Below, piece after piece: positions 13,581-24,300 of a stretch of DNA of 64,000 bases (position 1 is the stretch's first letter; each line of letters starts with the position of its first letter). A model generated the notes under the pieces. It saw only the letters and a program-made list of their open reading frames with translations, had not been told where the DNA came from and made no database searches. Location: positions 8,380,488 to 8,444,487 of the forward strand of contig CM076659.1 of NCBI GenBank assembly GCA_038496675.1. The letters run 5' to 3'. Made by a program: the position numbers and the translations under genes. This stretch comes from Rachycentron canadum (taxonomy: Eukaryota > Chordata > Actinopteri > Carangiformes > Rachycentridae).

Positions 13581-14925
13581 ACATCAGTATTTGCCTGATT
13601 GAGTTTGTAGATATACCAGCCCTAAGTTAAAGGGACTAGAGACTACAGTTTGTTAAACAAACAAATGGCTGTCAGTAATTTGTCATAACTTAATTTATTG
13701 GTCTTAAGGAGTTATTGCAGTGGTGCTGTGTGGATGCCAGCCTTGTTTTGAGTTGACATGTCCCTCCCCTTAATGAGACGGCTCAGACTGTCTTTCTCAG
13801 TCAATATTATTGATGACTTTGGGATTCTGGGAGTGTCCTCCAACTCAAGCCTACCTTGAGAATTGACTTCTCAACTGTTTGAAGCTGACACAAATTGGTC
13901 ATTTTTCTACTGGAGGAGACAGATTATTGCAGCAGCAGAGACAGGGTCATATGCTTCAAAACCTAAAGCGTTTTCTTTCTCTAAGCACTTTTTCGATGCT
14001 TTACTTTGCGACAGCATCCACAGTTGGCTTGACTAGACCTTGTAAAGATAAAATACTGACAACTATTGAGTCCACAGGAACTATTCTGCTTGTTTGTTTT
14101 TCTGAACAGCTAATTGGTATAAAATAATTATTCAAAAGTGTTGACAGCATTTTCAAAGTTTATTTTGCTTGTTCCTGTTTGAGGTTAAATATATTGCTCA
14201 TGGATGCTCTGCTTTTAACTCCTGCATCTAGTTATTTGCAGTTTCAGACCATTATTTAAGCAAATGTTATTGTACTTGTGTGAAATGTAAAGGACCAACT
14301 GTGACTGTAGCGTTTTCAAAGGTTCAGTTATTCTTGGTTTTTAATTAAATAGGTTAAACAGCGTTTTGCTCTTAGTGTTGGAAGATCATGAGTAAAATAG
14401 GGGGAAAAATATATAATTAATCAAAGTTATGGGTGTAATTTTCTTTTAATTAAAGATACTTCTCATTTTCAGCAGCAGGCTTGTGACACAGAACTATTAA
14501 TGACTTTTTCAGTCGTCTTTAGCGTATTTAGCAGTCTGTCAGAATGAATACCAACTGTTGATAAAGTAACAACACATTCACAAATAATATGAATATAATG
14601 TGAAAATGATCATGACATTTTTAAAATTTGGAAACCAAATATTTGTGCCTCGTGAATGTATTTTACCATGATGGGCACACACGCGCTGCTGTAAATGACA
14701 GCCTAAATAGACTTGATTCGATGAGATATAGATCCTTTTTGTTTTGAGATAGTAGTCAAGAATTTCCTTTGTTGAGAATTGAAAATCACTGGAGCCGGCA
14801 GCTGGAAATGTGGTTTGCACGACGATCACAGAGGCTGCATCACATGGAGTTTTCACCTGTGACGGGTTGACAATATTGAATGAAACCTGCTGTATTTAAA
14901 GAAATAAAACAATTTTAAACACCCT
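13581..14925 (+). other. lmbrd1: lmbrd1 3' untranslated region (probable)
   Basis: AT-rich sequence after the stop codon, running to the first canonical AATAAA on this strand at 14903-14908. The end is an estimate at about 15-20 bases past that signal; earlier ATTAAA variants (near 14345 and 14450) could give shorter forms. Confidence 0.5.
14903..14908 (+). promoter_or_regulatory. poly(A) signal AATAAA for lmbrd1
   Basis: Canonical hexamer in gaaataaaac, 1.3 kb after the lmbrd1 stop and correctly oriented. I saw no earlier canonical AATAAA on the + strand in this UTR. Confidence 0.55.
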
Positions 14926-17900
14926 AAGAAATGTACTTATTTTCCCTGTCCCAGACTTGTCCATCTCTTCTTTTCATATCTGATATTCAGTGCAGGATGT
15001 ATCTGTAATTATAATGTAAAAACTATAACATGTCAACATTTGTGTCACAGTTGTGTGCAGTAGAGCAAGCTAGAGAACCGTATAACTGTTATTGTTATCT
15101 TTATGTCACATTTGTTTTCAGTCACATAGTATCTGTGTTACACTTAATGATGCAGCTTAGAGCACATTATTTCTGTAGTACATGTTGGTGTAACAGTTAA
15201 TGAGTACATGCCTTTGTGTATTTAATTTGTTCAAAGCTTCACAGTGTATCAGGTTCTTATTTATAAAGCTAAGTTTTCCTGAGGTTGAGACGAAGTTAAA
15301 ACCAATACAGTTCCTCTCAACTGCTGAGCCAGTTTGAATCAAAATTGTCCATGGCCATTTTTTATTACCTGTCAGTCCCTGATATCGAGTAAAACCCCTG
15401 AAACATCTGATCATCCCTCATATTGCTGTCCTCAAGACGTATTGGCTCTGTGGCTTCTGCTGAGACTTTTAAAATGTTTGTCTGCGTGTTGTACAACGTC
15501 TGCAATCAAGATAAAGGAATCTAAAATGGCCCTTAAATTCTGTTACTTGAGATAATATTTTCATTCATCTCTGACGATAATGAGGGCTGTGACAAAACTA
15601 TGACAACAGATTTATGAAATCTATTTAGGGGATGCAAAGTCCTTCATAATCAATAATGCTGTAACTGAGAAAGTGTGCTCTGCTGCTTGGAGCTGAGGTT
15701 TTCAAAACAAGTTTAAGAGCAATAAGGACGTGTATCAAATGAAACTGACAGGTAAATACATCCGTACTTGGATTAGTATGTAACTCCTTGGCGCTCGGCT
15801 CGGATGGATTTATATGACATTTTGTGTGCATGTCCAATTAGAGTCTGTGGTGTGCGTTCCTCGTCATAACTATTGTGCACGTACACTTTGAGTTAAGACA
15901 TTATGTGATATTCCACCCCCACACACACTAATAAACTAAATAAGCCCTGAGCCAAAAACATAAAGCCAAAAACTCTGGCAGACGGGATTGTGCGATCATC
16001 ATGTCAGATCAGAGGATTTGTGCTGCTTGGAGTGCAACTTTTCTTGTCATCCCCATTATTCAAAAGCCAGCGTTGTCTCATCTTTTGCCTTGTTTTTTAA
16101 GGCTCCTCTTGCAAGTTTGTTTGGGAACAATGAACACACTTCAATGAATAAATTAACAAATTAGTTGAGAAAAAGTATTTTTGCAGGGAGCTGCAACATT
16201 TGAAAAATCTGCCTGAGGGCCATTCATAGTAGATGCATTTGATTTTTTTCTTAATTTGTATGCAATTGTCATTGTGGTGAACATACACATAAACAAATGT
16301 TGATGCTCCATGTATTAGAACACCCAACCTTTATGCTAATTCATTTTACCCCAGGGTGTATTGTTATGTGGAGACATTATTGCTGCAATCTGAGCAATTT
16401 TGGCCAACTGTTTGCATCAATCAATTTCGTACACTCCAGGATGCAAACGGGAGATTTAATCCTTCACACCTAATTGTTTTGAGACCCAAGGGTTCTTGAG
16501 AGAGCTCCAAGTCATTTCAAGTCCAAGAAGAGGCCACTAAATCTCTAAGTGACCAAAAAAGTAAAGACTCAGATTTAAAATCTAACATCACTTACATCCA
16601 GGAGCCGAATAAGTATCAGTGAAACAATGAAAATAATTTTCTTTCTGTTATTTTATGTGATTAACTAAAATCAAAGTCTAGAAACTATAAAAACGAAACC
16701 TTTTGAGTTGATGAAACTTTTTCTTTTTTTTTTAAATAAAGAGGAGATTTTGTGGACGTACCAGAGTAATTACACAACAGGACAGCCATTATGAAGGGCC
16801 TGTGTACCCACGTCTTCTTCCTGCTCCACAGGATTAAAGTCCATAATGGATTATATAGTGCATGGTAAGCACCAGCTGTGGGGTCTTCCAGAGTGTGGAG
16901 GGTTTCACAACCTTCTTTCACAATTTCACAATCGTGCAAAGCAGTTAGCATTCAACAGGTAATTATGGTTTTTCTGACACATGCAGCATCATTATCTAAC
17001 TTCCTGAAGTTTGTCTTTAATTTCCAACGATACTTTTTTTTTCTTTCTGATCTATCAAAAACATTCTGATTTCATTTTACAGTAGCTTTCATAATTCTTG
17101 GGATGAACATGTCAGAACTGAAATGTTTATAAATGTTTTTTTTTTTTCCCCGTAATAACCTTGAACCTTGTAGTCACACAGATACAAAACCCAAATTAGC
17201 TTCCTTTGTTCTGTATTTGTAGCAGAGTTTTATCTTGAGAAAATATATCACAGATTTTTCAAGATAAGATTATTTAACACATTTTATTTTTATTTTTTTT
17301 AACCAAGTTCTGATCACACGAATGCTAATAATTGGAAAAACAACTGTTCTGTTCTCGGCTATGTTATTGAGCCAAATACAAACTAATGCATGATGCCAGT
17401 CTGTCAGAGGTTTGTTGTTTGTTTGTTTGTCCATGTCCAAAAACTATTTGTTTTGCTGAATAAACACCACTTTTCCTCTTTTCCACTCTTCCTTTCATTA
17501 GGTTCTCCACAACAGCTTCTAGAATGATCTGAGTGATTTTTGGGCGGCCTCGGGTCTTTCCTCTGGGCATTAGCTCCTCTGACAGGCCCTCAATAGGCTG
17601 ACACTTTGCCTCGGCCCTCAGTCATGCCTCCAGGGAGGAGAGTGAGGCAGGATCAATGTGATCATGTTGATTCAGTATTTGCAGGCCCTAAGCAGGTTAA
17701 CCTCTTTGCTCTTATGGCCCTGTGGGACCTGCCACTCACTCCCAAATGAACGCTGGTCCAGCAGGCTTGTCAGCGTGTCCCGGGTCCGTTCAGCAACAAC
17801 AACAACTTCCTGATACAGTTTTCCAGTTGTGGACACAATGTGGCTTGTCAACTTCGTAACAGACACATTTGCAATGTTGAGCTGTAATTTGTGCATAGAA

Positions 17901-18365
17901 ATCAAAATGTTCTGACGGATTTTCATTCAATAACAGTCAAGTGTGAAATATTAAATCATTAGAAGTGATCGTGATCTTAACCATATTACTCTTATTAACC
18001 GAGCCACAGAGACTAATTTAAGTTCAAGCAAGACTTCACAGCAAGTGAAGTAGTTCCATATTTCATGATGTTGGATTTTTTTCCCCCATGTTTGCATTTT
18101 AACTTTGCACAGACAGACTATAATACTAAAGATTTTATCTGGAGACTTATTTGCACATGGTCCCTATTAAAGATATGGAGCCTGTTAAAATAAGAGTAGC
18201 AGAGTTATTTCCCTCACATGGTGATCAATTAGAAACTAGTAGAATTACCATGATCTTCATTAAGTCTGTAGTATCTGCCCACCTCCTCTTAAAATAGGCC
18301 TATTGTTTCCTATTGTTAATTTATAGGGTAAAGTTTTACTGCTCAGTTTGTGGTGAGTCACTACA

Positions 18366-18408
18366 TGGTGTGTGTGTATGTGTATATATATATATATATG
18401 TATATATA
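18366..18408. repeat. TG/TA microsatellite, left of gap
   Basis: Alternating tg then ta dinucleotides directly before the adapter-like sequence and the gap. The matching ta/ca tract resumes at 18824, so the gap interrupts one compound microsatellite. Confidence 0.85.
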
Positions 18409-18430
18409 TGAGCCAAGGAGTTGCTCTGGC
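18409..18430. other. adapter-like sequence at left edge of gap (assembly artefact)
   Basis: The bases tgagccaaggagttgctctg, followed by gc, match from memory part of an MGI/BGI stLFR linked-read library adapter. They sit exactly between a natural TA repeat and the N run. Not genomic in my reading. Confidence 0.75.
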
Positions 18431-18751
18431 NNNNNNNNNNNNNNNNNNNNNNNNNNNNNNNNNNNNNNNNNNNNNNNNNNNNNNNNNNNNNNNNNNNNNN
18501 NNNNNNNNNNNNNNNNNNNNNNNNNNNNNNNNNNNNNNNNNNNNNNNNNNNNNNNNNNNNNNNNNNNNNNNNNNNNNNNNNNNNNNNNNNNNNNNNNNNN
18601 NNNNNNNNNNNNNNNNNNNNNNNNNNNNNNNNNNNNNNNNNNNNNNNNNNNNNNNNNNNNNNNNNNNNNNNNNNNNNNNNNNNNNNNNNNNNNNNNNNNN
18701 NNNNNNNNNNNNNNNNNNNNNNNNNNNNNNNNNNNNNNNNNNNNNNNNNNN
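18431..18751. other. assembly gap, 321 Ns
   Basis: Run of N. Any open frame crossing it (18260-18816) is an artefact of translating N. Confidence 0.99.
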
Positions 18752-18823
18752 TAGCATGGACTATGGCGATCCTTGGTGATCATGTCGCAGTGCTTGTCTT
18801 CCTAAGATGTGTATAAGAGACAG
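18752..18823. other. adapter with perfect Tn5 mosaic end at right edge of gap
   Basis: Bases 18805-18823 read AGATGTGTATAAGAGACAG, the exact 19-base Tn5 transposase mosaic end used in tagmentation libraries. The preceding bases (tagcatggactatggcgatc onward) resemble the stLFR adapter as I remember it, apart from what looks like one missing base near 18787. This is library sequence, not a natural Tn5 insertion. Confidence 0.9.

Positions 18824-18860
<37 letters not shown>
18824..18860. repeat. TA/CA microsatellite, right of gap
   Basis: Alternating ta then ca dinucleotides continuing the tract seen before the gap. Confidence 0.85.
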
Positions 18861-19657
18861 CCAGCAGAGCAAAAATAACTATCTCTGGAGGAGCTGAAAC
18901 TTGTCTGTTTCCATCTTTCTCCAAATGATATTCATTCTATGGGGAGGAAAAAGGCAGCCATGCATCTATTACACAAATGCCTACAGTTTTTGTGGATAAA
19001 ACACAAAAAGAGTCTCAACAGCTGCAGGAATGGTAACTAAAAGAAATGCATTCAGTAGCTTGTGCCGTTTGCTTTCCTCTGGTGACTCTGGTGATTTGAA
19101 GCGTGACAGCTTGGTTTTCATGTCCAAGTGCTGCACAATCTGCACTGAATTTCAAGCTCAAAAAATAACAGTCAATCAATACTGAGGCCCCTGCGCCAAC
19201 CACGCAAACCATGTGGTTCAAGCTCAAAATTCAAAATAATGAAATGTTTTGCCCGATGAAATGCATGTTTTACCAAGTTAATAAAGATTGGCTTTGTTTT
19301 TCTCTCAAGCTTTATATGAAATCAACCGTTTTCATTGTGAAACGTTTAGAACCACAGCAAGTAATGAGATAACAGTGGTTGAAAACACTTCACTCTACTG
19401 GACGACATAATTTTATTGAAAAAAAAAAAAACCCTCACTGAGCCTCCAACAGGCTGCAGCACTGTATATAATTAACCTAATTATGTCTGCTTGACTAAAT
19501 TAAAATGCACTGTAAAATGTCTAGACTGAGATCCACATGTAATCGACTGAATTTATATTGTGGCAGAGCACAGCTGAAAGTGTGTCTTTATTGTCTGCTT
19601 CCCCCTTTTTTATTTCCTGTCGTCATTCTTCACTGATGGTGCAGGTCCAACTCACAC

Positions 19658-19695
19658 CTCCTCCTCCTCCTCCTCCTCCTCTTCCGTCTCTTCCT
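19658..19695. repeat. CTC/TCC triplet repeat
   Basis: About eight cct units in a row followed by imperfect ones. It explains the poly-proline in the overlapping frame. Confidence 0.8.
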
Positions 19696-20321
19696 CCTCT
19701 CCTGCTGGGTGGACCACTGCTGCCCGGAGGGAGGACACATACTGATGCTCTCATTGCTGGAGTGTCAGCCATACTGCAGACCACCACACAGAGCAAACAA
19801 GATTTTCTCTACACCCTCACACCTTCCTCCAATTTTTGCGCTCTATCTGCTGGCCCCATCTGCCCGGGAGGATCTGAACTGATCTTATTGGGTGGACCCT
19901 CTGGAGGCATAGTAACGTATTAGGAGTATGAATGTTTCCTGACCAAACGCAGAAATCAGATGCAGGGTTAGTCAGGGAACTTGACAGTTTTTACCTTCAG
20001 CCACAGTTAAAGGTTCGGTTTAAATCATTGAGGGAGTGAGCTCAAAGTTATCAGAGGGAATAGTGTGTGAGGTGCTGGAGAGAACTTCTTTGACATTTTT
20101 GGGATAATCCAGTATGTACTCAACTAGCACAGAGAAAAGGTTGGATGTTTTTAAAATCCAAATGGTTTTCAGGATTTTTTTTTTTAAAAGACCAATTTTC
20201 CACCATTTTTCATATCTAGTCACATCATTTGATTTCAAGCAACGTGAGCAATACATTCCACAACGCCACAAACCACATAAACTTGACACAACCTCTGAAG
20301 CAGTACGAACATATTTCCTCT

Positions 20322-20331
20322 TTTATTTACA
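20322..20331 (-). promoter_or_regulatory. second TGTAAATAAA element
   Basis: Same ten-mer as at 20435-20444, on the minus strand, downstream of the adgrb3 stop. It could serve as an alternative distal poly(A) signal. Confidence 0.3.
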
Positions 20332-20414
20332 TTCCTTTTCAAATGTTAACATTTTTCGCTATAACTTTTGATCAGGTTGGCATTTTTTTCTCATTAAAAT
20401 AAATTGGCACAAGT

Positions 20415-21141
20415 AAAACATATGTAGACAAAAGTTTATTTACACCATACAACATTTTGTTTTTAAATATTTTATACAGAGCTGCAGATGAGAGAGCTTG
20501 CTGGGATCCTTCAAGCAGATTCTGCAGTATTAAAGTTGTGAAATATATTATTTATATAAAAGTGAGTATTATCTTTATTGCATTTAAAGCAATGAAGAAT
20601 GTAGCTTGACAAACATTCATTTTAATATGACAGAAAAAATCCTCTTTGCCTCCCATGTTTTATATTATAAAGTAAAAAGTGTAGTAATGGCCAAACAGAC
20701 TGTTATAAACTTTTTAAAAACCTGCATAAATATATACATTGTGCTCCCGGGTCCAGTTTTATGAAATCAAAACTAGACCCAATGAAGCTGGGACGACATG
20801 GCATGTCATTTGCTTTGTGAGGTTTCATCTAGAGAGATTACCTTTTTTAGCCAATTCCTCAACAGATAATTTGAAACACATGATGGTAAATATTGTACAC
20901 CAGGCTGCCCCACACTAAGTACACTAGTGAGAATACAAAAAGTAACACTGATGTTTTTTTCCCTTTTTTCTTTTTTCTCTCTCCTCAGTCCTTATATTGT
21001 ATTGGCACATAATGTCCCTGCCACACTCGTATTATCCAGATATGTATGCCAAGGCTGTTAGAAAAGTCTGTTGCTTTATTCAGTGCAAAATACATCCCTT
21101 CCTCCTCCTTTCCTAGTTTGCATTTTCTCCTTCTTCACCCT
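20415..21141 (-). other. adgrb3: adgrb3 3' untranslated region (probable extent)
   Basis: Sequence after the adgrb3 stop on the minus strand. Candidate AATAAA signals, read on the minus strand, lie at 21075-21080, 20574-20579, 20435-20440 and 20322-20327. I used the 20435 signal for the end, but cannot decide between them; the UTR may be longer. Confidence 0.4.
20435..20444 (-). promoter_or_regulatory. poly(A) signal overlapping a Pumilio-like site
   Basis: On the minus strand the sequence reads TGTAAATAAA, which contains both a TGTAAATA Pumilio-type motif and the AATAAA hexamer. An identical ten-mer occurs at 20322-20331. Confidence 0.4.
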
Positions 21142-21330
21142 CTAGACCTCTGTTTGGAAGTCTCCCTCCTGGACGTCTAAGGGTAAGTTGACACACTTTT
21201 CCCACTCTGCAGGCGTCATCTCCAGTGAGTCCTTGGTGTCAGATTCTAGTACATTCATAGTGGCGTAATTCTGGTACTCACAGGCTGGATTGTAGCTCTC
21301 CCATGGGTTCTTGTTTGGCATTGCCTTGTC
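21142..21330 (-). CDS. adgrb3: adgrb3 last coding exon with QTEV PDZ-binding end
   Basis: 189 bases, 62 codons plus TAG (plus-strand 21142-21144). The acceptor on the minus strand is gttcacag. It starts [20 protein letters not shown] and ends [14 protein letters not shown]. The last four residues form a class I PDZ ligand typical of the BAI receptors. The first half diverges from the human tail as I recall it, while AEWEKC and [14 protein letters not shown] are kept. Confidence 0.96.
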   Translation of the reverse strand, partial: DKAMPNKNPWESYNPACEYQNYATMNVLESDTKDSLEMTPAEWEKCVNLPLDVQEGDFQTEV

Positions 21331-24300
21331 CTGTGAACATTGCCAGTGGGATGTGATATTAGTGGCATGACATCCTCTGCAGCTAAACTGTTATTTTTTT
21401 CCAAAAAAAGAAAAAAAAAAAGACTTTTCAAGTGAAGTCAATGCATTCAAAAGGGCCATATATTAATTCCTTCCCATTGCTAATTGAAAATAATGGATTA
21501 ATGCTGTGGAAAGCATCAAATAACAAAAGATAATGGTTGTGTATTAAATGTGAACATGCTCACGGTATTATCATGGAGTCATAGCAGAATTGTATTTTCC
21601 CCAAGCTCAGTAACTGTTGTGCTATATGGGCTTCATGTGTGAGCCATTCATCTGAATGTGCTCTCATTGACAGTCCCAAAGACACTACTGCAAATATGGG
21701 AGAGAAGCTGCTCCTAGTCAGGGAATATAAAATGGATACTTATGTCTGCAGCCAGCTCTGCAGTAGATTCATTTGGGAATAAAAAAAGAAAAAGAAAAAA
21801 AAAAAGAAAACGGAGGGAGTGAGAGTGTATTGTAGTTATCACTTTCTATACAAAAGAACTTGCACTGGTAACTAAGCAACGGACCTCAAATTACATTGTG
21901 CTGTAGGGGTGATTGAAATGTGAGTGAAAAAGGATTACATGCAGCCAAAAGGCTGCGGCGGAGCTGACATTGTCTAATAGTCTCGCTGTGTTTGGTCACC
22001 AGCCCAATTTCTGTTTGTTGCATTCAATACAGAAAACATTGCTGCTTGTCTGAGAGAGATGGATAAATCTTGACACCCCCATTGTCTACAGCTCCAGCCA
22101 GGTGTGGAGACAGATGGTAGGACCTTTGATTTGTACCAAGGTCAGGAGGAATTGTCATAATTCCCTAACTTCTAGATCCACTGTGACAAAGAAGAAAAGT
22201 CCCCCCCCCACACAGTTTCAGTACGAAAACAGTGAACTTAAGGTAATATTTGCATAGATGTTGATAGATTAAATAATCTGCCATGCATTAATGGAAAATG
22301 ATGGGGTTGCTAAGTAGATAAATGTGCATGTAAATAAAAGTGCATTCATGGCCTTGCATTGGAATGGATGCACTCTATTGCAACAAGATTACCAAAGGTC
22401 TTTCTTCCCTGAAACTGGCCTTGTGTAGAAAGTGCTTTTAAGGGGCAGCCCCCTTGCCCTCCCCCCTCGCTTGCCCCCCGCCAGCTGCTGGCAGCCCCAC
22501 TATGTATAGGAAGGTTCACTTCCACATGAATACTTTAGCTCCATAAACGCTCATTTGCACAATCACACACTATGTGTCCTGCACCGGATGCCTAAATAGG
22601 GTATTTGGATGTTACTCTCTTTAATTGGCTGTCAGCCACCCCCGTGGTTTCCTGTTACTCACCATGCTGCCCATATTTGGTATGTCTCGAAATCGGTCCA
22701 GGGTTTGAAATTTCTGATTCAGTTCCTGGAACAGCTCCATGTGTCTTTTCCTGGTGTGCATGACTTTCTGCAATGGCAAGGGTTTTTTCTTTGGTATTGA
22801 CAGCCAATAATGGAAATGCATCTTCCTCTCCACCCCCTCCAACTCTGATCAATTTGTTAGTGTCATGGTAGTTTACTTATAGGCCAGGTTTGAAACAAGT
22901 CTACTAGTCTCTGCATATATACAAGTGACTGCCAAAATAAAGGAAACACCAAGATAATTAAAGTTAGGGTGATAGGACACTGAAAGCCTTAAGTGTTTTA
23001 ATTTGCAATGGCTGGGTATCTAGATCAAAGACAATTCTTCAGTGACAAATTGCCTCATTTAGAGTTTTGTTGGTGTAAGGGAAATCCTTACAATCAAACC
23101 TTGGCACAATTCTTCCATTTTAAGAGTTGGTGTGCATCTAAGTTAAAAGAAAAATGCACCCCACGCCAAAACAGCTGCCAGAAGCCTCATGTTTCCTTTA
23201 CTTTGAGTGTACAATATATATGCAGTAAAGCCTGATTTAACAATGCAAAGGAAAAACTAAAACTGCCAAAGGGGGTTTGAATATGTGTTTGCAAGCCACT
23301 ATAAGAACTGCTGAAACCAGTGGTAAAATCAGATGTGAAATGTGCAAATGACTTTAAAAGCATACATTTTGAAAATCAACGTATAGCTAATGGATGTAGG
23401 AGATGGAGGAGGACAGAATGTAGATGAGAACTGTTGCCCTGTTTGTCAGTTGACAGCCTTGCTTTTAACCTTAACTACTTGGCATGTCAATAAATCTTGT
23501 TGAGTCAAGGCTGTGTGACTCCAATAAGCTTAAGAGGCACAACAAGTACTAGTAAATCAAATGACAAACACAACTGCAAAAAATGGCTTTTCTCTGCATA
23601 AAAAAGCTAGATGCATGTACTATGGGAAGAAACGTTTGTTTTACATACCTCAAAGTCCAGATCAGAATATCGTGACTTTCGTCTCTGTAAAAGTAAAACA
23701 TGAAGGTATCAAGTTATTAAGTATCAAGTTTCAGTAAATATGTACATTCGTAAACACGTATGGTAAATTTTAAGGTGTTTATTGCAGCTCTGTGTCCTCT
23801 GCGCTTCATCCACATGAGCATATGTACCTCTAAGGAGCTCATAGATATTGTAGACCCTGTCTCACTCCTAGAAAGCCCCGCAGTTTCCTCCATCTCAGCG
23901 AGGAAGTTCTTAACAGCCGTGCGAGGTTCAAAGGGCAGGTTTTGCATCTGCTCTGGAGCACTAGGATACTGCTGCTCCAGGTTCACATTCATGTGGTCCA
24001 TGCCTGACGGGCTGATATTGAAGTCAGGACTCATCTTGTAATGCATCAGCCTCTCGCGTGGCAGCGTATCCATAGTGATGTTCATCTTGGTGTCCTCTTT
24101 CAGGAGGGTGGGCACGTTGCCCGACCCTGACACTGCTGCTGCAGAGGCACGAGGCATGACTATGTAGTCTGTCTCCATCATCTGGCCCTGCACTGAGTGG
24201 CCCTCCATGTCATGGCCGCCCATGTCCTGGTCGCTCTGGCGCATGGCGTCGTCGGTGCACAGGTAAACAGTGCGGCGCATGTCAGCCTGGCTGTCAGCCA

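Larger units (their letters stand above)
14926..20300. other. intergenic region between convergent lmbrd1 and adgrb3
   Basis: About 5.4 kb with no recognisable gene. It holds a TG/TA microsatellite interrupted by an N gap with adapter-like flanks (18366-18860), a CTC-type triplet tract (about 19658-19695) and homopolymers. The 121-codon plus-strand frame at 19558-19923 is driven by that triplet repeat (poly-Pro) and is not recognised as a protein. Confidence 0.6.

Noticed and set aside
18260..18816. Several frames of 131-165 codons across the N run
   Set aside because: They consist almost wholly of X from Ns, plus adapter and dinucleotide repeat.
18805..18823. Natural Tn5 transposon end
   Set aside because: Only the hyperactive 19-base mosaic end is present, adjacent to a gap and to library adapter-like sequence; no transposon body. 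A library artefact explains it.
19558..19923. 121-codon plus-strand frame with poly-proline
   Set aside because: The poly-Pro comes from a CTC triplet tract; no splice structure or recognisable domain; lies between two convergent genes.
21075..21080. AATAAA on the minus strand 62 bases after the adgrb3 stop as the main poly(A) signal
   Set aside because: Possible, but it would give a very short 3' UTR for a neuronal receptor; kept only as one of several candidates.
23717..23827. Extension of the large tail exon past 23828
   Set aside because: The frame stays open past the donor, but the conserved BAI3 sequence goes from SSLE to RRKSRYS, matching the splice to the microexon. Retention would be a different isoform with no support here.
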